Source: a virus. From it: 52,535 nt of DNA. Location: IMG/VR virus record IMGVR_UViG_3300047510_002055, positions 1 through 52,535 of that record, one strand, 5' to 3'. This document shows, in pieces, positions 1 through 7,637 of the stretch. The notes below the pieces were generated by a model. It was given only the letters and a program-made list of their open reading frames with translations, did no database searches and was not told the DNA's origin. The position numbers and the translations under genes are program-made. Position 1 is the stretch's first letter. Each line of letters begins with the position of its first letter.

Positions 1-237
1 ACCTAACGCCTTGCCCGCTGATGTTAATTTATCCTTTGCGGACTTTAAGTTATCGGTTGACTTCTTTTCTTCTTTCTTAGCGTTGGTTGATGCAGTAGTG
101 GCTTGAGTATTCTCTTTAATTGCTTCGGTTGTTTCTTTTTGGGCATCAGCTAAATTTTTAGTAGAATCTACCAATAGGTTTAGATATTCTACTGCTAATT
201 CTGCCAACGATTTTAAATCTGAGAAATCATCTGCCAT
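1..237 (-). CDS. Partial coiled-coil protein, N-terminal 79 residues (possible tape measure or hub protein)
   Basis: The reading frame starts with ATG at 237 and stays open to the window edge, so only the first 79 residues are visible (MADDFSDLKSLAELAVEYLN...). The segment is almost purely helical and charged, rich in Lys, Glu, Ala and Thr, with heptad-like spacing typical of a coiled coil. It lies directly after a gp26-like baseplate gene and its overlapping partner ORF, with a 3-nt gap. That is where a tape measure or long hub protein would be expected in tailed phages. The family cannot be identified from this fragment, and the tape-measure role is inferred from position and composition only. 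Confidence 0.6.
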   Translation of the reverse strand, partial: MADDFSDLKSLAELAVEYLNLLVDSTKNLADAQKETTEAIKENTQATTASTNAKKEEKKSTDNLKSAKDKLTSAGKALG

Positions 238-240
238 AGG

Positions 241-453
241 TTATCTCTTATTAGGTTTACTACGCTTTTGTGTTTCTTTGTACGCTGCTGCTTCTTTTGT
301 TTTTGCGTCTTCCAATTGTTTCATATGGAAATTGCGTAAGTAGACCGGCATATTATAAGCTTGTTCAAAATCAAACGCCCCATTACTATAATACGCCATT
401 GTAAATAACATTTTGTGAATTTCGACCTTATGCTCCGAGGTCAGGCCAAAAAA
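241..453 (-). CDS. Small tail protein, probably expressed as a frameshift extension of the gp26-like gene
   Basis: The frame is open from upstream of the gp26-like stop down to 241. In-frame ATGs exist at 513 (86 nt inside the gp26-like gene) and at 411 (no well-spaced Shine-Dalgarno). Residues that look conserved (FFGLTSEHKVEIHK, then a Tyr/Asn-rich part ending NMPVYLRNFHMKQLED) begin before the 411 ATG. A run of seven U residues in the mRNA (454-448) allows a +1 or -2 slip from the gp26-like frame with perfect re-pairing of Phe codons. I therefore annotate the part after the slip, about 70 residues. The C-terminus is Lys-rich. It sits just before a coiled-coil gene, like the G/GT-type tail assembly chaperones of other phages. 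That function is inference; independent initiation at 411 is the alternative. Confidence 0.55.
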   Translation of the reverse strand, partial: FFGLTSEHKVEIHKMLFTMAYYSNGAFDFEQAYNMPVYLRNFHMKQLEDAKTKEAAAYKETQKRSKPNKR

Positions 454-1180
454 AGTTTGCCCCAAAGGGCATCCTCGCTTTGACAATGTTTTGACAATCA
501 GAACAACTGACATTCAAATCAAAATTAATATCAGGAGAAACCTTTCTATATGCTTCTCGTAATGCGCGAACATCACGAATAATCATTGCTTCTGCGAACT
601 CACGAACTGCCTTACGGTCACGGTTACCATTAAAAGAAGTGATTATATACTTTAATCGTGTAGTAGAATCACTTTCGATTGAATTATTAAATTTCTTCAA
701 TCCGTTGACCTCTGCAGTAATTTGTTTTTCATCTGCCCGAGTCAACAACTTAAAGGTAACCACCACACCAGTAGGTAATTTCACTTCGTATTCACCTGCA
801 TGGGTATCGTTATCAGCTTCAATAGTATTTAGTGTTGACAAATCTACTATATGCTCAAACTTTGTACCACAAGCACCGCAGGCGAGTTCGATAGGATAGT
901 CTTTTCCATATGCTAAAATACGAGCGGCAACCATTACTGCATTTAAATCCCCAATCAATAAATCATCGGGTTTGACGCCTGGTGTGACAATTAAACTTTC
1001 CATCAACTTGTCAATTACCACACCCTTTTGAATCAAATTGGTCGAGGTCAAGATATCTTCTTCCTTAGCGGTCATATACTTGACATCGACTTTTCCACTT
1101 CGTAACGGACTCCCCTCAGAATAGAACTTCCCACCACTTGGAAGGTCTATCGTTTCTGTCGGGAAATTGTATTCTGCCAT
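428..1180 (-). CDS. T4 gp26-like baseplate hub/assembly protein
   Basis: A 250-residue protein starting MAEYNFPTETIDLPSGGKFY, followed by PLRSGKVDVKYMTAKEEDIL. This N-terminus is typical of the T4_baseplate (gp26/gp51-related) family found in T4-like marine phages. Two CxxC pairs (C101/C104 and C226/C229) could form a zinc ribbon. The ATG at 1180 has a strong Shine-Dalgarno (AAGGAG) and an ATATTTATA motif 35 nt upstream. It is expected to act in assembly of the central baseplate hub that primes tail tube growth. The 3' end overlaps the next ORF through a U7 run, see the slippery-site entry. The family assignment is from recalled sequence patterns and is fairly secure; the exact T4 counterpart is less so. 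Confidence 0.75.
   Translation of the reverse strand: MAEYNFPTETIDLPSGGKFYSEGSPLRSGKVDVKYMTAKEEDILTSTNLIQKGVVIDKLMESLIVTPGVKPDDLLIGDLNAVMVAARILAYGKDYPIELACGACGTKFEHIVDLSTLNTIEADNDTHAGEYEVKLPTGVVVTFKLLTRADEKQITAEVNGLKKFNNSIESDSTTRLKYIITSFNGNRDRKAVREFAEAMIIRDVRALREAYRKVSPDINFDLNVSCSDCQNIVKARMPFGANFFWPDLGA
448..454 (-). promoter_or_regulatory. Candidate slippery site for ribosomal frameshifting (U7)
   Basis: The coding strand reads AAC TTT TTT TGG in the gp26-like frame, four codons plus stop after the run being CCT GAC CTC GGA GCA TAA. Shifting +1 or -2 keeps Phe-tRNA paired with UUU and enters the long overlapping frame. A -1 shift would meet TGA almost at once. No downstream pseudoknot was evaluated. 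Confidence 0.45.
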
Positions 1181-1214
1181 AATAACTCCTTAAACTATTT
1201 GGTTTTACCACCTA

Positions 1215-1223
1215 TATAAATAT
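1215..1223 (-). promoter_or_regulatory. ATATTTATA promoter-like motif upstream of the gp26-like gene
   Basis: Exact 9-nt match on the coding strand, 35 nt before the ATG at 1180, in a 42-nt gap between genes. One of nine sites with similar spacing in this window. Confidence 0.5.
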
Positions 1224-3112
1224 CAATCGTCTACATTTTTAGTAGAAATATCCTGCTTATAAACCTGGTTTATTTTACTGACAAATTCCTTAAAATAGGA
1301 CTTTGACCGTTCTGGGGTGACCAATGCTCCGTCTACTACCAAGTCTGCCACCTGCTGCTTCTCTTTGAGGATATCCCGCATATATTCGTCAATGGTATCA
1401 GCGCATAACATATAATAGACTTGAACTTGACCCGTTTGACCGATGCGGTGGGTTCTGTCCTCTGCTTGTTCGTGGTTTGCGGGAACCCAATCACAATTGA
1501 GAAAAACAACTGTATCTATCTGATGTTGGAGTCCGTCAATACCCATACCTGCTGCCATCAAACTGAACAATCCAACTTTTGCTTCACCCTTGGTTAATCG
1601 GTCAATGGTATGTTGCCGTTCCTTACTATTCATTTCACCCGTTAAGAGTGCAGCTTTGTCTCCATACTGTTCAGCCAAGAACTTTAATGGAGCAAGGTAA
1701 TTACTGAAAATAAGGATAGGTTTATCGTTATCCAAGAATTCATCCACCATCTCCACCAATCGGGGTATCTTCTTTTTAATCAAGAAGGTTTGAAGTTTCG
1801 GCATGTGACCAATGGTCGGCTTCTCCACCTTCCAACGACCAAAGACTTCTCGTAATAGTTCTTTGTATTGTTTCTGTTCGTCCTTCGTCAATTCCACATA
1901 CAAGTCATTGCGTTGTTTTGCTGGAAGTTCTGTAAGGATTTGTTCTTTCTTTCTACGTATAACCAAATCTTTCGTTCTATCATGCAAGTCTTGGAGATTG
2001 CGGGGTGCTTCTCCTTTCCACCCGCCGTAACGTTGAGTGAAATGAAAAAAGTTATTGAAACGTTCTTTGTCAAGGAAGTTCAACAAAGCAAATGCTTCAA
2101 TAGGACGAGACATGACAGGAGTACCGGTGAGGAAGATACAGTACTTCGTTTTAATGCCGGGATATTTTCGTCGTTCTTTATAAGAACCTAAAATAGACTT
2201 TGCTCTGATGGTTTGTCTGTTTTTTAGATAGGTAGCCTCGTCACATACCAGCAGGTCAAACTCTTGCTTTCGTAAATCATTGACCACCTTACCGACCGCA
2301 TCATAATGGACGATGTGGAACTGATTCGACAGCTTTCCATCATAACTCTTACTATCCCAGATGGTGGCATCTTTGCCCGTGAACTTTTTGATTTCACGCT
2401 TCCAATTGACCACGACTGATAAAGGACAGACGATAATGGTTTTGAGTTTCTTGTGTTGGGCAAATCCAATAGCTTGTGCAGTCTTACCCAACCCAGGCGC
2501 ATCGGCAATCAAGCAACGACCATCTGCTCGCTCCACGAACTTGACACCGACTTTCTGGTATGGATAGAGTTGGAGTTGCATCCCCTTAATGTCAAATTCT
2601 ACATCTTCTTTGACTCGAATCTCATCCAAATCTTCACGGCGGTCTTTGAGTTTCTCCAGTAAGTTCAATACCTTGTCATCACATTTGATATTGGTTGGAC
2701 CGAATACATTAAATGCTTTGGGGAGATGTACCGCAGGAAACTCCCACCACTTTTCTTCCCCGTTCCACTTTCGACCATCCACTTCATACTTGAACTTTGC
2801 CATCAAGGTGGGATTATATGGCATAACAACTACCGCAGTTTTACTATCCTTTAAATGAATAGTAACTGTGGTATCTGTAGATGTTTGTGGTGTATTGGTG
2901 ACAGTCGGATTATTGGTTCTCGCTATCTTTAAGTGCGAGATATCTTCACCTTTAAGAGTCAATGTCGCCGCTTCTTTCCAGACTTCGGGAATCCCGACAG
3001 TCTGTGTCATCCAAGTTAGGTATGACTGATTATTATAATATATGTGGGCGAGTGAGTGTCCTCTGAACTTCCCGAATGTCAGTATCGCGTTATTCGCTGA
3101 CTGATGTAGCAT
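1223..3112 (-). CDS. SNF2/HARP-type DEAD-like helicase with ExoX-C-like N-terminus
   Basis: A 629-residue superfamily 2 ATPase. Residues 11-40 (FGKFRGHSLAHIYY, then YLTWM) resemble the small exonuclease-X C-terminal/DUF3820 module. Residues 111-126 (VDGRKWNGEEKWWEFP) resemble the HARP motif of SMARCAL1-like annealing helicases. The helicase core follows: Walker A APGLGKT near 205-211, Walker B DEAT 291-294, motif III LTGTP 328-332, and a C-terminal motif VI QAEDRTHRIGQ, which is characteristic of SNF2 proteins. Enzymes of this kind remodel DNA forks or anneal strands using ATP, so a role in phage replication or recombination is likely. It lies among tail genes, overlapping the 3' end of the preceding small ORF by 23 nt, so co-transcription with late genes is likely. 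Confidence 0.88.
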   Translation of the reverse strand: MLHQSANNAILTFGKFRGHSLAHIYYNNQSYLTWMTQTVGIPEVWKEAATLTLKGEDISHLKIARTNNPTVTNTPQTSTDTTVTIHLKDSKTAVVVMPYNPTLMAKFKYEVDGRKWNGEEKWWEFPAVHLPKAFNVFGPTNIKCDDKVLNLLEKLKDRREDLDEIRVKEDVEFDIKGMQLQLYPYQKVGVKFVERADGRCLIADAPGLGKTAQAIGFAQHKKLKTIIVCPLSVVVNWKREIKKFTGKDATIWDSKSYDGKLSNQFHIVHYDAVGKVVNDLRKQEFDLLVCDEATYLKNRQTIRAKSILGSYKERRKYPGIKTKYCIFLTGTPVMSRPIEAFALLNFLDKERFNNFFHFTQRYGGWKGEAPRNLQDLHDRTKDLVIRRKKEQILTELPAKQRNDLYVELTKDEQKQYKELLREVFGRWKVEKPTIGHMPKLQTFLIKKKIPRLVEMVDEFLDNDKPILIFSNYLAPLKFLAEQYGDKAALLTGEMNSKERQHTIDRLTKGEAKVGLFSLMAAGMGIDGLQHQIDTVVFLNCDWVPANHEQAEDRTHRIGQTGQVQVYYMLCADTIDEYMRDILKEKQQVADLVVDGALVTPERSKSYFKEFVSKINQVYKQDISTKNVDD

Positions 3113-3314
3113 CAGTATTTTCTACCTTGACATATGTGAGACTATCTAAATCTAATCTCCACCCCTCACTTGGGTTAAGATTCAACATTCGCATCATTTC
3201 TTCATTTGCTTGCATAACCTTAGCAGTTAAATCTGCTTGGTGAATCTTTAATAATTGATTATTACTTTCAATTAAATGACGAAGTGCTAAGGGTACTGGA
3301 ACCATTTGTGCCAT
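3090..3314 (-). CDS. Small hypothetical protein (74 aa)
   Basis: Begins MAQMVPVPLALRHLIESNNQ and is mostly predicted helix with a Met-rich centre. The ATG at 3314 is preceded by a GGAAGG-type Shine-Dalgarno, a promoter-like motif 31 nt upstream and a TTGACA box further up. Its 3' end overlaps the helicase start by 23 nt, suggesting coupled translation. I do not recognise a family. It is probably real because it fills its gap exactly and has its own leader. Confidence 0.6.
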   Translation of the reverse strand: MAQMVPVPLALRHLIESNNQLLKIHQADLTAKVMQANEEMMRMLNLNPSEGWRLDLDSLTYVKVENTDATSVSE

Positions 3315-3341
3315 AAATTACCTTCCGTTAGTGTTTAATTA

Positions 3342-3370
3342 AATTTAAAATATAGTTTATTATTTGTCAA
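3342..3370 (-). promoter_or_regulatory. Putative promoter upstream of the 3314 gene
   Basis: On the coding strand TTGACA occupies 3370-3365, and after 17 nt a weak -10 (TAAATT) occupies 3347-3342. A 7/9 match to the ATATTTATA motif overlaps it at 3345-3353. The TGA stop of the upstream gene lies inside the TTGACA box. It would start a helicase/baseplate transcript. Confidence 0.4.
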
Positions 3371-3867
3371 GGGATACTTGGACGAGGAGTAGGTATATAC
3401 AAGGAATCTGGGCAACCAGCTAATGCTTGTGCGGCACTACACGTGGTTGGGATTTGCATACATACAATACTATATTGTGACCCCGATGGTACGTTATAAT
3501 TAGCACCCCGAATGCCTCCAACAAAAAACTGTGCGGATAATGATGGTTCTAAACTAATACAACGAACTGTACCATCTGGACACGTTAATACGTCTGTTCC
3601 TTTTGATCCTGTTGGACCTTGATTTCCAGTAGCACCAGATACCAGTAATGATGGATTTGCACTTGCGGAAGCTTGGCATATTTCTAAAGTTACACTTAAT
3701 CCAGCAAATCCAGCAGATGGTGTACTTCCACTTGCAGCCGCATATGATGCAGTTATAACTGTAATTGTATTTGATGTCGGTGCACTAGCAGTGACTGCTG
3801 ATAGTGAATGACTTATGTTTTGTGTTGTAGCTGCTTGACTACCACCAAAAGGAAAATAATATGACAT
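3367..3867 (-). CDS. Small tip/fibre protein with short collagen-like stretch (166 aa)
   Basis: Starts MSYYFPFGGSQAATTQNISH. An Ala/Ser/Thr-rich first half with SYAAASG-type repeats leads into a short Gly-x-y segment (GATGNQGPTGSKGTD), then a Cys-containing C-terminal part (CPDGTVRC, later CMQIPTTC and AGCPD). It is the third of three tandem small genes with the same plan (Phe/Tyr-rich start, Ala/Ser-rich stretch, Gly repeats). The composition resembles phage fibre tip or decoration proteins. Function is inferred from composition and position after a larger fibre gene. Confidence 0.65.
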   Translation of the reverse strand: MSYYFPFGGSQAATTQNISHSLSAVTASAPTSNTITVITASYAAASGSTPSAGFAGLSVTLEICQASASANPSLLVSGATGNQGPTGSKGTDVLTCPDGTVRCISLEPSLSAQFFVGGIRGANYNVPSGSQYSIVCMQIPTTCSAAQALAGCPDSLYIPTPRPSIP

Positions 3868-3878
3868 ATTAAATTATG

Positions 3879-4436
3879 TTATAGTGATTCATTACATACA
3901 CCCAACGTCTGCAAGGTGCCACTACCATCTGTGGAATATGCTGTTCCGTCAGGTTCGTATGCACCGAGAGTCTGATTATTTGCTGGATTGGTACACACGC
4001 TATTAAAGAACATTGGACTGCTTCCTGCGCTTAATCCCGCATCCGTACTGTAAACTGTTATGTTCGGACTACCGAAATCACAATACCGTGTCCCACCCAC
4101 TACATATGATGAATAGAATATATATTCGTAACAATTTACTGGTGCCGATGAACAAGACGCGCCGCCTTTACTTTCATCATGCCATGAACTTGATATTAGA
4201 TACACGCTATTACCACGTGGGCCTGTTACTCCTCTTGACCCCTGTGCTCCCTTCGGTCCTGATATCGGTCCTGCACTAGTACCGGCTGCCCCAGTAGAAC
4301 CAGTGATGTTTAATGCCAAACTTGCGGTGACGGGTACCGCAGCAAAAGTTTGAATAAGCGACCCCGTTCTAGCGACACTGGCACTTACTGCAAATCCTAG
4401 TTCATTTACAGCTATATTGTTGGGATAAAATTGCAC
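3879..4436 (-). CDS. Small tip/fibre protein with collagen-like stretch (185 aa)
   Basis: GTG start at 4436, one nucleotide after the TAA of the preceding gene. The N-terminus QFYPNNIAVNELGFAVSASV is followed by Gly-x-y triplets (GPKGAQGSRGVTGPRGN, roughly residues 59-75) and a Cys-rich C-terminal domain (several Cys between CSSAPVNC and the final GVCNESL). Same plan as its two neighbours. Probably a trimeric fibre or tip protein; the C-terminal domain is not one I recognise. Confidence 0.65.
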   Translation of the reverse strand: MQFYPNNIAVNELGFAVSASVARTGSLIQTFAAVPVTASLALNITGSTGAAGTSAGPISGPKGAQGSRGVTGPRGNSVYLISSSWHDESKGGASCSSAPVNCYEYIFYSSYVVGGTRYCDFGSPNITVYSTDAGLSAGSSPMFFNSVCTNPANNQTLGAYEPDGTAYSTDGSGTLQTLGVCNESL

Positions 4437-4437
4437 G

Positions 4438-4701
4438 TTATGGTACTCCTACGGGTAAAGATACACCACCAGCTGCACCACCGATTCCTTGTAATCCAAT
4501 ATCTCCAGTTAATCCTGGTGTAAAACTACAACTACCATTCGCGCCATTTGCACCAGGAACTCCTGATGTAGCGTACGATGCACTGGTGATACGGATAGCA
4601 TAACTCGCTGATAGTGCATAACTCGACAATGACGCAGTAGTTGCGAGAGTAGTATTATATATTTGGTTTAGTGAACTAGACCCAAATGGATAAAAACGCA
4701 T
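4438..4701 (-). CDS. Short fibre-like protein with collagen-like end (87 aa)
   Basis: Begins MRFYPFGSSSLNQIYNTTLA, continues with ALSASYAIRITSASYATSG repeats typical of this phage's fibres, and ends in a Gly-rich collagen-like tail (GVPGANGANGS, GLTGDIGLQGIGGAAGG). It looks like a shortened version of its two downstream neighbours without their Cys-rich heads. It may be a truncated paralogue or a separate stalk protein. Confidence 0.55.
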   Translation of the reverse strand: MRFYPFGSSSLNQIYNTTLATTASLSSYALSASYAIRITSASYATSGVPGANGANGSCSFTPGLTGDIGLQGIGGAAGGVSLPVGVP

Positions 4702-4704
4702 AGA

Positions 4705-6141
4705 TTAATCTTCTAAGTTATAAATGGTAAGGTCTGCATTTAACGAACCAGAATATACCGTAGTCACATTAGATAGGTTTTCTAATATGTAACTTGTTCT
4801 ATTTACCCCAGGACTATAATTAGGGTCATCCCACGTATATGCTTCCAACACAGGAACTAAAGGATACTGATAACTTGCTGAATCAAACATCATATCAGCT
4901 ATAAGTTTTGACCCAGAGTTTGGAACATTTCCGAACGGTCTGATTTGTTCTGCTAAAGGTACATCTTCAATATCCGTAGAATATAGTCGTATTCTAGCAG
5001 CGTAATCAGTTACATTTTCTACGGTAAATCCAGTAAACCATCCATAACCGGGACATACTAATGGTTGAAGGTCATATGTTGGAGAAGTACATACTGGTGC
5101 ACCAAATCCATAACCTGCAGGATATGGTCCATCAATAAATGTACCAATTAATATGGACGATGTACCTGCTGCAATACTGAAGTCTTGGGAAACATATTGC
5201 CAACTTGCCGAAGGCATAGCAGTTGCTTTTATGTAATCATATAATGGGGCGCCGCCGCTGTCCGTTGCTAACGCAAAAAATCCACAAGCGTAATTACCAA
5301 ACAATGTATCGTTTGCAGTTCCGTCATAGGTGGCATATACCCAACCAGAAATTCTATATACATTTCCTACGTCTACTGGTAGGTAGTAAAAACTATTATC
5401 TTTCCAGAATGTAGAGGTACGTGATGCGAGTTGTCCGGCATATAACGTAGACCCAACTGGAATTTCTGGAAATTGTTGTGTTACTTTTGTTGGGTCCGTG
5501 GTTGTGTGTAATTCACTTGTTAACGAACGAGTTTGCCAGAATTCCCAACCATCGTTATCAACCGATGCGTTTCCACGTTCCCATTGCTGGTCTACATTGA
5601 AATTATAAGTACCCTTAGCCTTCAAGATTGCAAAACTTTTTGGGGTGGTAATACTTCCACTAACTCCGTATATCGACCCACCCGTGACCAATACTTGTGA
5701 CCCACTGATATGAATAGCTTCTTTGTTATCTTCGCTGTCACCTACATTACTTAAAGCGTAGGTGGTAAGGGTAACGTTCTGTAAACCAGAACCACTAAGA
5801 TTGTACCATACTAGTCCACCAGTATTGGTGTGTCCAATGACAGGTGGTGCAAATACTAATTTTTCTGTCGTGGTCAGATTGATATCAGCAATTAATCCTA
5901 CCGATTGGGACAAGTTGAAGTTTCCAGCTGCACGGTTAGCATCTATAACCATACTGGATGAATCTGTATATAATCTAAGTCGTACTGGTGGGTTTGTGGA
6001 TACCTTGGCATCCAATAACACAAATGCCCCACCCATTGTTTGGAGTGAGGAACTTGCGATATCACCAGACCCCGCATCTTTAGAGATGACGGTTTCTGTC
6101 CGTGTATTTACGTTGCGTGAGAATTGGTTTATAAATCCCAT
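4705..6141 (-). CDS. Tail fibre or baseplate-associated structural protein (478 aa)
   Basis: Starts MGFINQFSRNVNTRTETVIS. The first half contains many short beta-prone Ser/Gly/Thr segments (LVWYNLSGSGLQNVTLTTYA). Residues of roughly 200-380 look like a carbohydrate-binding jelly-roll (EFWQTRSL, YRISGWVYATYDG, GYGWFTGFTVENVTDYAARIRLY). The C-terminus is Tyr/Asn-rich. An exact ATATTTATA motif lies 29 nt upstream. It opens the second fibre cluster, right after the enzyme cassette. I infer a receptor-binding or tail-decorating role. Confidence 0.65.
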   Translation of the reverse strand: MGFINQFSRNVNTRTETVISKDAGSGDIASSSLQTMGGAFVLLDAKVSTNPPVRLRLYTDSSSMVIDANRAAGNFNLSQSVGLIADINLTTTEKLVFAPPVIGHTNTGGLVWYNLSGSGLQNVTLTTYALSNVGDSEDNKEAIHISGSQVLVTGGSIYGVSGSITTPKSFAILKAKGTYNFNVDQQWERGNASVDNDGWEFWQTRSLTSELHTTTDPTKVTQQFPEIPVGSTLYAGQLASRTSTFWKDNSFYYLPVDVGNVYRISGWVYATYDGTANDTLFGNYACGFFALATDSGGAPLYDYIKATAMPSASWQYVSQDFSIAAGTSSILIGTFIDGPYPAGYGFGAPVCTSPTYDLQPLVCPGYGWFTGFTVENVTDYAARIRLYSTDIEDVPLAEQIRPFGNVPNSGSKLIADMMFDSASYQYPLVPVLEAYTWDDPNYSPGVNRTSYILENLSNVTTVYSGSLNADLTIYNLED

Positions 6142-6169
6142 ACTGTGGTTTACTCTTAAAATGTACTCA

Positions 6170-6178
6170 TATAAATAT
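6170..6178 (-). promoter_or_regulatory. ATATTTATA promoter-like motif upstream of the 6141 gene
   Basis: Exact match on the coding strand, 29 nt from the ATG, inside a 69-nt intergenic gap. It separates the enzyme cassette from the second fibre cluster. Confidence 0.5.
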
Positions 6179-6210
6179 CGTAGTAATAATAAATTACATC
6201 GTTTATACTA

Positions 6211-6834
6211 TTACGTAGAGGCAGAATAATTAAATACTTTATAATCGTCGTAGAATAAATACTGCACTAATTTTACAAAATTATCGTCAGTAAAGTTTAA
6301 ATGGCTCAATTTATTATCTTTTGTTACTCCAACTCGTTCTATTTTGCTTGTATCTATACCCAGATTCACGCTGAGCCATTCGTTAAACTCAGACAAATTC
6401 TCATATTTGAACCAGTGTACCTTTGGGTGATAGGCCCAATGTACTTGTGTTTTGAAGAAGGATTCGTGATAGCCGATGTAATCTACACCAAATATAGTTG
6501 TCAGCGGTATATCATCTTTAGGTATACAATTCTGATGAAAGTTGTCATACAAAAAGTTGACTAAGTTTTCTATGGTATCCGATGGCATTTTGCCAAATAT
6601 ATCTAGTTCTGCTAAATGTTTTAGTGCAGACACAAATCGAGTTAGAGGATTTCGTATTACAGTAAACCCCTTATATTGCTTTTGATGTTGCAAATATAAT
6701 TCGTGAAAAGTAAAATGAAAATGTAATTTAGGTTCGTCATATGCATAAAATAGCTTTGAATATGCTCTAGTTCCCGTCTTTGGTACCTTTACCCAAATCC
6801 ACTTTTGATTATTTATTTTTGAAGATATTATCAT
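6211..6834 (-). CDS. Sulfotransferase (PAPS-dependent, carbohydrate type)
   Basis: A 207-residue protein with both PAPS-binding signatures of sulfotransferases. The 5'-phosphosulfate loop is VKVPKTGTRAYSKL (residues 15-28) and the 3'-phosphate loop is TVIRNPLTRFVSAL (58-71). It would transfer sulfate from PAPS to a sugar or similar hydroxyl; the acceptor is unknown. The length is somewhat short for the family but both loops are intact. It overlaps the end of the upstream SGNH gene by 26 nt. Together with an APS-kinase-like protein at 9752-10516 it suggests that the phage supports sulfation. Confidence 0.82.
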   Translation of the reverse strand: MIISSKINNQKWIWVKVPKTGTRAYSKLFYAYDEPKLHFHFTFHELYLQHQKQYKGFTVIRNPLTRFVSALKHLAELDIFGKMPSDTIENLVNFLYDNFHQNCIPKDDIPLTTIFGVDYIGYHESFFKTQVHWAYHPKVHWFKYENLSEFNEWLSVNLGIDTSKIERVGVTKDNKLSHLNFTDDNFVKLVQYLFYDDYKVFNYSAST

Positions 6835-7624
6835 GTGTAAGTCTGGTTATAATACTATCAGCAATTACCCGATGGCATAGTTTTGACGGATGGTAATCTC
6901 TCCGCGGTTTCTTAAAGTTAGCGTAATCAGTTGCGATAGTTAATTCAGGTCTAGAATTTTCGATTACTTGAAAAATTTCACCAGTGTTAAATATTAAGTT
7001 TTTAGAATCTGTTATAGATGTAGATCTGGGAATAGAAGCGAGTATTTCAGACAGTAATCCAAATTTTGGTTTTAAAGGATTATCCATTAAATCAGAAATA
7101 GTTTCGTACCTTTCACCTTTGTACTCCAATCGTATTAGTCTGTCCGTTAACCATGTATGTTCTTTTATGTATGGAAGGATAAAATTAGGCCAACACAAAA
7201 TATATATTGGAAACTTGTGTTCATACTTTTGTAAAAACTGTAATACTTGAAGAACGTCCGATATTTTAGACTGTTCCATATACTCATCTAGCGTAAGATT
7301 ATTTTGTTCTAACCACTTAACAAAAATCTTTTCGTGCCTCCTCATCACATCAATATGTGACGTTTGTGGTAACACTGGGCTATCACTTCTCATCCACATA
7401 GTAAACTGAAACACAAACGCATCCACCGTATCATTTTCAAAAAAAGATTCCCACCACTTAATAATTTGTGTGTGGGAACCCCCTCGGAATGATTGATTTA
7501 ATGACTCAACATTGAAATGAGATGCTACTAGGTGCGAAAATCTACTAGTTTCCTTATTTCCTTCATAGTAGTCTAGACCATCACCATAAGTAAACGAACA
7601 CCCTGCGAAACCAATTTTTTTCAT
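6809..7624 (-). CDS. SGNH/GDSL-like hydrolase or acyltransferase (271 aa)
   Basis: Block I is GFAGCSFTYGDGLDYY (nucleophile Ser in GCSFT). Block II/III is represented by RGGSHTQII. A DYHPSKLCH segment near the C-terminus provides the Asp/His pair. This is the order expected for SGNH-fold esterases or O-acetyltransferases. It is one of three such proteins in the cassette, all with a GCS(F/Y) nucleophile. The substrate is unknown; deacylation or acylation of a glycan is inferred from the neighbours. No Shine-Dalgarno is obvious in the short gap before the ATG. Confidence 0.72.
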   Translation of the reverse strand: MKKIGFAGCSFTYGDGLDYYEGNKETSRFSHLVASHFNVESLNQSFRGGSHTQIIKWWESFFENDTVDAFVFQFTMWMRSDSPVLPQTSHIDVMRRHEKIFVKWLEQNNLTLDEYMEQSKISDVLQVLQFLQKYEHKFPIYILCWPNFILPYIKEHTWLTDRLIRLEYKGERYETISDLMDNPLKPKFGLLSEILASIPRSTSITDSKNLIFNTGEIFQVIENSRPELTIATDYANFKKPRRDYHPSKLCHRVIADSIITRLTHDNIFKNK

Positions 7625-7637
7625 AAAATATTAAATA

